A stretch of 41,091 nt of DNA from Streptococcus sp. HMSC034E03 (GTDB lineage: Bacteria > Bacillota > Bacilli > Lactobacillales > Streptococcaceae). Made by a program: the position numbers and the translations under genes. Positions 35,611-41,091 of this stretch are shown piece by piece. The notes under the pieces are model-generated. The model was not told the origin of the DNA. It did not search any database and saw only the letters and a list, made by a program, of their open reading frames with translations. The stretch lies in contig NZ_KV804992.1 in assembly GCF_001811505.1 (NCBI RefSeq), positions 1-41,091 of the forward strand, in the 5' to 3' direction. Within the stretch, counting starts at the first letter, position 1, and the number at the start of each line of letters is the position of its first letter.

Positions 35611-36435
35611 TTACCAATTTTCTGCAAAAAATCGTAGACAAGCTGGAAGATTTTCTGACCATGGCACTTCATGGTGAATGGCTCCAGCCTGAACCTTGAG
35701 TGAGAGATTTTCCAACTGCACTCCTCCCGCTATCAAATCATGATAATAGCGAAGGGAAGAGTCGATATAGGCCTGCTTAATATTGCCAGCCATGAGGGTC
35801 TTGTCTGTATCATCAGCTTCTTCCGTTCCAACATAGATAAAAATTCGTTGGTCAGGTAAGAGTTTTTTACGCTCGATATAGCGATCAAAGGCCTCTTGGT
35901 GGAGCCAGTTAGCTGATGAGAAAACTCCCAAGCACCCAATCTGATCTTGATACTCCAAGCCGATAAACTGGGTAATATTGCCACCAAGTGAAGATCCTAT
36001 CATTGCAGTGTGTTTACGGTCTGATTTTGTCCGATAGTTTTCATCGATAAAAGGCTTAACCACTTCCATGACAAATTCAGCATACTCGACACCTTTACCA
36101 CCAAATTGTTGACCAGGAATATTAGACTCTTGGAATTTCCAAGCTGCATACTCGTTCATTCGTCCTAGGCCATCATTGTCAATAGCCACGATAATCATGC
36201 GACTGATATCTGGATTTCGCTTGATAGCAGGAATAATCTTCCAGGAATGTCCAACGTAAGATTCCTTACTATAAAAGACGTTTTGTCCATCATGGAAATA
36301 CACCACAGGATAACTTCTATCCGTATCTTTCTCATAGTTTTTCGGGAGGAGAACACGTACGCGGCGCTCCTTACCTGTGTAGGGAACCACTAATTTATGC
36401 TCTCGCATTTTTAAATAAAAATAAGATTGATTCAT
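35611..36435 (-). CDS. Esterase family protein (esterase-D/enterochelin-esterase type)
   Basis: 274 residues from the ATG at 36435; an in-frame TTG at 36459 is possible, and the ribosome site (GAGAG) is weak in either case. LPKNYEKD and YPVVYFHDGQN near 30-52, nucleophile elbow IGSSLGGN with Ser149, and a His in GAIHHEVPW near the end. Cytoplasmic. First gene of the three-gene operon. Confidence 0.82.
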   Translation of the reverse strand: MNQSYFYLKMREHKLVVPYTGKERRVRVLLPKNYEKDTDRSYPVVYFHDGQNVFYSKESYVGHSWKIIPAIKRNPDISRMIIVAIDNDGLGRMNEYAAWKFQESNIPGQQFGGKGVEYAEFVMEVVKPFIDENYRTKSDRKHTAMIGSSLGGNITQFIGLEYQDQIGCLGVFSSANWLHQEAFDRYIERKKLLPDQRIFIYVGTEEADDTDKTLMAGNIKQAYIDSSLRYYHDLIAGGVQLENLSLKVQAGAIHHEVPWSENLPACLRFFAENW

Positions 36436-36470
36436 TGTCAGAAAACTCTCTATATTCAAAATTTTATCTA

Positions 36471-36479
36471 ATTATATCA
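36471..36479 (-). promoter_or_regulatory. Promoter of the esterase/ATP-grasp operon
   Basis: TATAAT (36471-36476) with TG one base upstream on the minus strand; a CTGACT lies about 18 bases further up, inside the thiI terminator arm. Confidence 0.6.
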
Positions 36480-36488
36480 TAAAAATAG

Positions 36489-36538
36489 AAAAAAAGTCAG
36501 TTTCCGTCCAAATTTAGGACAATAAACTAACTTTTTTT
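36489..36538 (-). terminator. thiI terminator
   Basis: A long interrupted stem: AAAAAAAGT and AGTTT arms pair with AAACT and ACTTTTTTT, with an inner GTCC/GGAC. It lies 32 bases behind the thiI stop. Confidence 0.78.
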
Positions 36539-36570
36539 ACTTATTTTATCTTTTCCTCTGGTTTTTCTGA

Positions 36571-37785
36571 TTAAAGGAGGTCATCGATCAACTCATCAAC
36601 AGCATCCTTCTCAGCTTGAGGTGTGATTTCAGTAATCATAATTCCTGCTACTGCACGTTCAACCAAACCTTCGACATCCATACGCGCTTCATACTGCTCA
36701 GCATTCTTAATCTTTGGATTTGTCTTCGGACGATCGGGTGCAAAAATCGTACAACAATCTTCAAACGGCTGGATAGAAATTTCAAAGGTATCAATTTCTT
36801 GCGCAATGTCAATGATTTCTAGCTTATCCATAGTCACAACTGGACGGATAATTGGTGTATTAGTCACCGCATTAATAGCCTGCATACTCTCCAGGGTTTG
36901 GCTTGCCACCTGACCAAGACTTTCACCATTGATGATGACCAAACCATTTCTCACTTCACGGATACGGTCGGTAATCCGCATCATAAAGCGGCGAGTCAGA
37001 GTCATGAGATAGGCTTCTGGAGCTTTAGCCTTGATTTCTTCTTGAATCTCAGTGAATGGCACTTCGATAAACTGGATATTACCACCGAATTTGGTCAATT
37101 TACGAGTCAAGTCTTGCGCTTTCTTGAGGGCACCTGGACTTGTATATGGTGGACTAGCAAAGTGAACAGCCTCGATATCCACTCCACGTTTTAGAGCTAG
37201 ATATCCAGCAACAGGAGAGTCAATGCCACCTGATAACATGAGCATACCTTTACCAGAAGTTCCAACTGGTAAACCACCTGCACCACGAATGGTTTCATAT
37301 GAAAGGTAGGCTGCTTCTTCACGAATCTCCACTTGCAGATTGATATCAGGATTTTTCATTTGGACTTGAACGTTTGGAATAGCTTCAAAAACTGCTCCAC
37401 CAAGCGTTTGATTGAGTTCACAACTATCGAGTTCAAAGTTGTGGTCGCTGCGTCTACTAGAGATTTTAAAGGTCATCCCTTCCTTGTAGATGTCCTTCAT
37501 AATCTCTTGAACAGCAGATTTCAGAACTTCTACAGATTTTTCAACCTTATATACTGGAGAAAAGTTTTGAATCCCGAAAACTTGCTTGAGAGATTCTGCC
37601 ACTGGTTCATAATCTGCCCCATTCAGATAAGCGTGGGCACGATCGCGATCTGCTGTGACTTTGACTTGAGGATAGATGGACAAAACGTCTGAGATATTAT
37701 TACGTAGTTTATTGATGAAACGCATACGGTTTTTACCCTTGGTTGACAACTCTCCGTAGCGAATCATAATTTCTGAATACTGCAT
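36571..37785 (-). CDS. thiI: tRNA 4-thiouridine synthase ThiI
   Basis: 404 residues: ferredoxin-like and THUMP domains (about 1-165), then the PP-loop ATPase with SGGIDS at 185-190. The C-terminal rhodanese domain of E. coli ThiI is absent, as usual in Gram-positives, so sulfur must come directly from the cysteine desulfurase encoded eight bases upstream. It makes s4U8 in tRNA; no thiamine genes are nearby. The EDCCTIF segment near 340 carries candidate sulfur-relay cysteines. Confidence 0.95.
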   Translation of the reverse strand: MQYSEIMIRYGELSTKGKNRMRFINKLRNNISDVLSIYPQVKVTADRDRAHAYLNGADYEPVAESLKQVFGIQNFSPVYKVEKSVEVLKSAVQEIMKDIYKEGMTFKISSRRSDHNFELDSCELNQTLGGAVFEAIPNVQVQMKNPDINLQVEIREEAAYLSYETIRGAGGLPVGTSGKGMLMLSGGIDSPVAGYLALKRGVDIEAVHFASPPYTSPGALKKAQDLTRKLTKFGGNIQFIEVPFTEIQEEIKAKAPEAYLMTLTRRFMMRITDRIREVRNGLVIINGESLGQVASQTLESMQAINAVTNTPIIRPVVTMDKLEIIDIAQEIDTFEISIQPFEDCCTIFAPDRPKTNPKIKNAEQYEARMDVEGLVERAVAGIMITEITPQAEKDAVDELIDDLL

Positions 37786-37793
37786 GAATGCTC

Positions 37794-38936
37794 CTATCTT
37801 ACTTTTTTAGTTTGATTGTAGATTAATTTTAATTTAGTCAAAAATTGTTCAACTTGACTCATGTCATTTTCTAGGTCTAGACTGAGACGAACTGCTGACT
37901 GGGCTTTATCTTTTTCAATGCCCATGGCAATCAGGGTACCAGCAGGTTTCCCAGCCTTGGACGAGCAAGCTGATGTTGTAGAAATGAAAATATCATAGTC
38001 TTCAAAGGCGTGCACAATGACTTCACCACGAACACCCTTAATCCCAAAGGTCAAAATATGAGGCGCAAAGTCTTCCTCACCTGAGAAGACAAAAATATCT
38101 GGATAGTCAAGAAGAGCCTGACGAATGACTTCCTTCATCTGACTTGTTTTGCTAGCAAATAAGTCCAGTCTTTCCATAGCTAGACGCAAAGCCTTGGCAG
38201 TCGCAGCAATCCCAGCAACATTCTCAGTTGTTGAACGATAGTCACGCTCTTGGCCACCACCAGTTAAAAGCGGTGTAATTTTCTTACCAGACTTGATATA
38301 GACAAAGCCAACACCACGAACTCCATGGAATTTATGACTGGAGAAGGTTGCGAAATCTACTCGATCAGTCAGATACTTTTCTGTCGGTATTTTTGCCAAG
38401 GCCTGAACAGCATCTACATGGAAAGAAATAGTTGGCTTATCTGCCAAAAGTTCTGAAATAGCTTCAATAGGCTGGATTGAGCCAATCTCATTGTTGACTG
38501 CCATGATGGAAACTAGTGTGGTATCAGGACGAAGTAAACCTGCTAAGGCCTCTACATCTACAAATCCTTTTTCATCAACTGGTGTAAAATCCACTTCAAA
38601 ACCTTGAGTCTTGAGCCAGAGGGCTGACTCCTTGACTGCTGGATGCTCAATGTCAGACACAATGATATGTTTGCCAAATTGCGCTTTTTCAAATGCTACA
38701 CCTTTGATAACCCAGTTATCCCCTTCAGTCCCACCAGATGTAAAGAAGATTTCATCACTCTTCTTGCCAATCAAATCTGCAATCTGCTGTCGAGAAGCTT
38801 CTAAAATTCTGGTAGATTGGTCTCCCAAACGATGGAGACTTGAAGGATTTCCAATAATTTTTGCAGACACTTGCATATAGGTTTCAAGTGCTTCTGGATA
38901 AGGCTTAGTCGTTGCCGAATTATCAAAGTAAATCAT
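37794..38936 (-). CDS. Cysteine desulfurase (NifS/IscS-like)
   Basis: 380 residues. Pyridoxal-phosphate Lys202 in [10 protein letters not shown], cofactor-stacking His99 in DIEHPAVK, catalytic Cys324 in [11 protein letters not shown]. It takes sulfur from cysteine as a persulfide; the tight link with thiI makes ThiI the likely acceptor, like the NifZ-ThiI pair of Bacillus. ATG at 38936 has only a weak ribosome site (GAGAAA). Confidence 0.93.
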   Translation of the reverse strand: MIYFDNSATTKPYPEALETYMQVSAKIIGNPSSLHRLGDQSTRILEASRQQIADLIGKKSDEIFFTSGGTEGDNWVIKGVAFEKAQFGKHIIVSDIEHPAVKESALWLKTQGFEVDFTPVDEKGFVDVEALAGLLRPDTTLVSIMAVNNEIGSIQPIEAISELLADKPTISFHVDAVQALAKIPTEKYLTDRVDFATFSSHKFHGVRGVGFVYIKSGKKITPLLTGGGQERDYRSTTENVAGIAATAKALRLAMERLDLFASKTSQMKEVIRQALLDYPDIFVFSGEEDFAPHILTFGIKGVRGEVIVHAFEDYDIFISTTSACSSKAGKPAGTLIAMGIEKDKAQSAVRLSLDLENDMSQVEQFLTKLKLIYNQTKKVR

Positions 38937-38968
38937 GGTTTCTCACGCTTTCTAAAATCACTCCTTCT

Positions 38969-38997
38969 ATTGTATCACGAAACAGTTCAGGCGACAA
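38969..38997 (-). promoter_or_regulatory. Promoter of the desulfurase-thiI operon
   Basis: TTGTCG (38992-38997), 17 bases, TACAAT (38969-38974) with extended TG on the minus strand. Confidence 0.75.
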
Positions 38998-39016
38998 GAA
39001 AGGCAATTCAGGTTCA

Positions 39017-39048
39017 TTTAAGTTTTTTTTAAAGATTTTCGGTATAAT
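39017..39048 (+). promoter_or_regulatory. Promoter with a CiaR-like direct repeat
   Basis: TTTAAG (39017-39022), five T, TTTAAA (39028-39033), nine bases, TATAAT (39043-39048). The repeat differs from the CiaR consensus NTTAAG-N5-WTTAAG at one base and sits in the -35 position with no other -35 present, as in CiaR-activated promoters. The layout mirrors the ciaR promoter at 6624-6656. Confidence 0.6.
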
Positions 39049-39072
39049 GAATTTTAGTAAAGGAGAGATATT

Positions 39073-39489
39073 ATGTCTAATTATCGTAGAACATCAAAAC
39101 CCAAAACAGAACACATCAAAAAAGGATTTACTGTTTTTCAAAAAACGATTGCTACTATCGGTAGTATTCTGGGACTGATTACTGCAAGCATCACCATCAT
39201 GAATGCTATGAATAACAACAACAATAATAACTCTAAAAAAGAAACTACGACAACCCAGACAACTGTCATAAAAGAGATTCAAAAGGAATCCCCTCAAGAG
39301 AACACTACTCCCAACAAGGATAATACTTCTACAAAGGACAACACACAAGAAGAAATGACAAGTCAATCTAGTAGCAGTGAAGAAAGCAAGAAAGAAGACA
39401 CTAGCAGTAAACAAGAACAACCAACTGCTCCTTCATCTAGCACTCAAACAACAGATACAAAAACGTCTACTACTAATGGAGCTTCCTAA
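39073..39489 (+). CDS. Membrane-anchored low-complexity extracellular protein (DUF6556-like)
   Basis: 138 residues; AAGGAGAG seven bases before the ATG. A basic N-terminus, one membrane segment at about 22-45, then about 90 residues made almost only of Ser, Thr, Asn, Gln, Glu and Lys. The N-in orientation puts this tail outside the membrane, within the wall. It resembles the streptococcal DUF6556 group, recalled without a search. No enzymatic domain. Its promoter carries a CiaR-like box, so envelope stress control is possible. Confidence 0.8.
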   Translation: MSNYRRTSKPKTEHIKKGFTVFQKTIATIGSILGLITASITIMNAMNNNNNNNSKKETTTTQTTVIKEIQKESPQENTTPNKDNTSTKDNTQEEMTSQSSSSEESKKEDTSSKQEQPTAPSSSTQTTDTKTSTTNGAS

Positions 39490-39505
39490 AAGAACGATCT
39501 AACAG

Positions 39506-39532
39506 CCAGTGATTGAATCACTGGTTTTTTTT
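39506..39532 (+). terminator. Terminator of the gene at 39073
   Basis: CCAGTGATT/AATCACTGG with a one-base centre, followed by eight T. Confidence 0.88.
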
Positions 39533-39577
39533 ATTGCTGTCTTCAGTATTTATCAGCAAAAGTTGATCTTTGCAACA

Positions 39578-39611
39578 AAAAAATGATCAGCCTTTAAACC
39601 AATCATTTTTT
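39578..39611. terminator. Second hairpin, likely terminator for the minus strand
   Basis: AAAAAATGAT (39578-39587) pairs with ATCATTTTTT (39602-39611) over a 14-base loop. It lies beyond the BOX element, where transcripts of the CPBP gene would end. Confidence 0.6.
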
Positions 39612-39621
39612 GGATATATTT

Positions 39622-39760
39622 TATACTAAGAGCAAATTAGGAAGCTAGGCGCAGGTTGCTCAAAACACTGTTTTGAGGTTGTGGATAGAACTGACGAAGT
39701 CAGTAACAAATATACGGAAAGGCGACGCTGACGTGGTTTGAAGAGATTTTCGAAGAGTAT
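39622..39760 (-). repeat. BOX element (boxA-boxB-boxC)
   Basis: On the minus strand it begins ATACTCTTCGAAAATC (boxA, through the GTCAGCGTCGCC segment), continues with GACTGACTTCGTCAG-type boxB (39690-39720) and ends with the boxC segment containing GCTAGCTTCCTAATTTGCTC. One copy of each box. BOX repeats are mobile-like palindromic elements of pneumococcus and close relatives. This copy touches the stop codon of the CPBP gene. Confidence 0.9.
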
Positions 39761-40461
39761 TAGCTAAAAACTAAAAATAGATAGTTTAAAATAGATACCA
39801 GTACCAGCAGTCCGTTATTTAACAAATGAACAGCTATAGAATCAAGAATGTTTCCTCTACGAGCATAGGCTAAGTAAAATATCACTCCCAGTAAAAAATA
39901 AGTTACAAACTCTATCGGATAAAACATATGCAGGTAGCCAAAAATAGCAGAACTTATTAACAATTTCAACCACTTTTGATCAGCTTTAAAAAAATAGTGG
40001 CTGAAGAATCCTCTAAATACTAATTCTTCCATGATTGGAGCAAATATACCAATTGCAAAATGAAAAGCGATGAAAAATAGAGGAAAAACTCGAGTGACCT
40101 GCTCACTTGTAGCCAGCAAGGCCGCATCGTTAGCGGATGTTGGATTTCCAGTAACCACTTGGATCAGAAGAGTACCTACAATCGCTACGACTCGAGTAGC
40201 CACATAAAATAAAAGGGCTATTCCAAAATCCTTCCAGGTAAATTTGAAAGTCTTCTGCTGGTCTGGAACTTTCTTTTTATACTGTCTCCAAACAGCAACT
40301 AGCAAGAAGGTAGCAAGTAGCAAATACCCAATACTAGTCGTCCACTTTAAGGATAGAGAACTAGAATCTTCGAGAGCCAGCATTCTCATGGGAAATGTAT
40401 TTATATTTATAATCAGTAAGATCATTCCTACAAATTTTAAACTATTTTTCAACTTTTGCAC
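39760..40461 (-). CDS. CPBP intramembrane metalloprotease (Abi/bacteriocin-immunity type)
   Basis: 233 residues, start GTG at 40461 with AGAGG seven bases upstream. Seven or so membrane segments. All CPBP motifs are present: EE-x3-R at Glu145, Glu146 and Arg150; F-x3-H at Phe174 and His178; H-x2-N at His212 and Asn215. Streptococcal members near bacteriocin genes give self-immunity. It follows the small membrane protein by 51 bases and lies behind a ComE/BlpR-type promoter, so an immunity role fits; no bacteriocin gene is visible. Its TAA ends on the first base of a BOX element. Confidence 0.88.
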   Translation of the reverse strand: MQKLKNSLKFVGMILLIININTFPMRMLALEDSSSLSLKWTTSIGYLLLATFLLVAVWRQYKKKVPDQQKTFKFTWKDFGIALLFYVATRVVAIVGTLLIQVVTGNPTSANDAALLATSEQVTRVFPLFFIAFHFAIGIFAPIMEELVFRGFFSHYFFKADQKWLKLLISSAIFGYLHMFYPIEFVTYFLLGVIFYLAYARRGNILDSIAVHLLNNGLLVLVSILNYLFLVFS

Positions 40462-40512
40462 ATCAATACCTCTTCTTTCCTTAACTCCAGCATCTCTACT
40501 TACTAAGAAAGC

Positions 40513-40677
40513 TCAGCTATGTTTTCTTTCCTCTTTATAGATTTCTACTCCCTTAATCAGAGATAATAACAAAAGGATAACCCCAATATCTAAATTGATC
40601 AAACTACCTCCATTAGCGAATAAATACAAACCCAAGCAGGCTTGTGCCAAAGGAAAGATATATTTATTAAATTTCAT
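40513..40677 (-). CDS. Small two-segment membrane protein
   Basis: 54 residues from the ATG at 40677 (GGGGAG five bases before); the open frame runs further up without a ribosome site. Two hydrophobic stretches, at about 6-22 and 28-41, then a charged tail KEERKHS. Small proteins of this shape are common immunity proteins in streptococcal bacteriocin loci. I do not recognise the family. Cotranscription with the CPBP gene is likely. Confidence 0.7.
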   Translation of the reverse strand: MKFNKYIFPLAQACLGLYLFANGGSLINLDIGVILLLLSLIKGVEIYKEERKHS

Positions 40678-40886
40678 AGATACTCCCCAAAGCTTTCTAC
40701 AAATAAATGAATAGAATAACTCCTTAGTCTTGCTCACAAGAGAACATCAAATTTAAGATTTACTTTTTTCTACTAGCTACCTCTAAAGCTCAGCTAACAA
40801 TGACTCTTCTGATTAACTTGTAAGATCAGCTCTGTTCTTTTAGGGTTGAACCAGACCACCGATCTACTAAATCATGTTTAGGAACA
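40678..40886 (-). other. Leader between the ComE/BlpR-type promoter and the small membrane gene
   Basis: About 200 transcribed bases with scattered stops in all frames. No double-glycine leader peptide, no bacteriocin frame and no clear hairpin. Such a leader is long for this genome and may be the scar of a deleted gene. Confidence 0.4.
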
Positions 40887-40958
40887 ATTATAGTTTAGCA
40901 TTTATTTCCAGGAAAAGATTGCTTATTCTTAAATTGTCATCAAAACATCCTAAATGGT
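40887..40958 (-). promoter_or_regulatory. ComE/BlpR-type promoter upstream of the CPBP pair
   Basis: On the minus strand ACCATTTAGGA (40948-40958) and ACAATTTAAGA (40927-40937) match at 9 of 11 positions and start exactly 21 bases apart, two helical turns. TATAAT (40887-40892) follows about 35 bases later, with no -35. Nine-base repeats spaced by 12, about 35-40 bases before a -10, are the pattern of LytTR regulators ComE and BlpR that respond to secreted peptides. A leader of about 200 bases to the first gene holds no intact frame. Confidence 0.65.
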
Positions 40959-41091
40959 AGAAATTGGCTTGCGACTTAACCCAATCGAAAGTTCTTCGTC
41001 CCAAGTTAAAAATATTCTGGTCAAAGAACTTCAGTGGCCATCAGCTTCCTCACTTTAAGAAAAAGCGAACAAGACCAGATTCTGTTCATCA
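40959..41091. other. Unassigned right edge
   Basis: Short fragments of open frame occur on both strands but none has a start, and I recognise no family. The piece may belong to a gene or remnant beyond the window. Confidence 0.3.

Noticed and set aside
39073..39489. A sortase-anchored wall protein
   Set aside because: The Ser/Thr-rich tail has no LPXTG motif and no C-terminal hydrophobic sorting signal; it is a membrane-anchored protein with an N-terminal segment.
40678..40886. A bacteriocin structural gene between the ComE/BlpR-type promoter and the small membrane gene
   Set aside because: All frames contain stops within a few codons, and there is no double-glycine leader.

Overview
The window looks like chromosomal DNA of a mitis-group Streptococcus (S. 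mitis / oralis / pneumoniae relatives). Evidence for this: ciaRH directly behind pepN, a MacAB-like efflux operon beside metG and gor, the lipoprotein rotamase slrA, khpA-rpsP, a thiI/cysteine desulfurase pair, and a complete BOX repeat. Base composition is low-GC throughout. Most genes are on the minus strand. I see no tRNA, rRNA, CRISPR array or intact insertion sequence.

Layout by region. 1-3908: the N-terminal 1302 codons of a large YSIRK-type cell-wall adhesin with tandem Ig/Rib modules, running off the left edge. 4541-9261: ciaH, ciaR and pepN. 9384-13602: a compact minus-strand unit (DUF2829/Tad2-like protein, SDR, a frameshifted and a truncated small gene, an Imm51-like immunity protein, Nudix, a lone PEP-synthase-type barrel, an ASCH protein). 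13700-20054: aldo/keto reductase, metG and a three-gene efflux pump. 20180-23513: gor, bioY behind a predicted BirA operator, a PC4-like YdbC, a small unknown protein and a stand-alone ATP-cone protein. 23526-26577: trmD (frameshifted), rimM, a hydrolase, a MazG-like protein, khpA and rpsP. 26744-28767: a SAP-domain pseudogene, a DUF2798 membrane protein and slrA. 28821-33511: yutD-rlmN-vanZ-like-ABC-F and the glycerol facilitator gla. 33670-36435: an ATP-grasp ligase with two esterases. 36571-38936: cysteine desulfurase and thiI. 39073-41091: a secreted low-complexity membrane-anchored protein, a BOX element, and a CPBP protease plus small membrane protein behind what looks like a ComE/BlpR-type promoter.

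How the genes connect. tRNA modification and translation genes recur (trmD, rimM, rpsP, khpA, rlmN, thiI with its sulfur donor, metG, ABC-F). Envelope stress and efflux are represented by CiaRH, the MacAB-like pump, slrA and the adhesin. Two accessory zones are decaying: the immunity-like cluster at 11187-12638 and the SAP gene at 26744-27266.

Points of most interest. (1) trmD carries an extra T that creates a UUU-UGA junction, resembling the prfB +1 frameshift site; it is either a sequence error or a remarkable lesion in an essential gene. (2) Direct repeats with ComE/BlpR spacing lie upstream of the CPBP immunity pair. (3) A CiaR-like box occurs upstream of both ciaR and the gene at 39073. 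(4) There is a chromosomal Tad2-family (DUF2829) gene. (5) A PEP-synthase barrel lacks its phosphotransfer domains and its catalytic cysteine. All function assignments are from reading the translations; no database search was possible.
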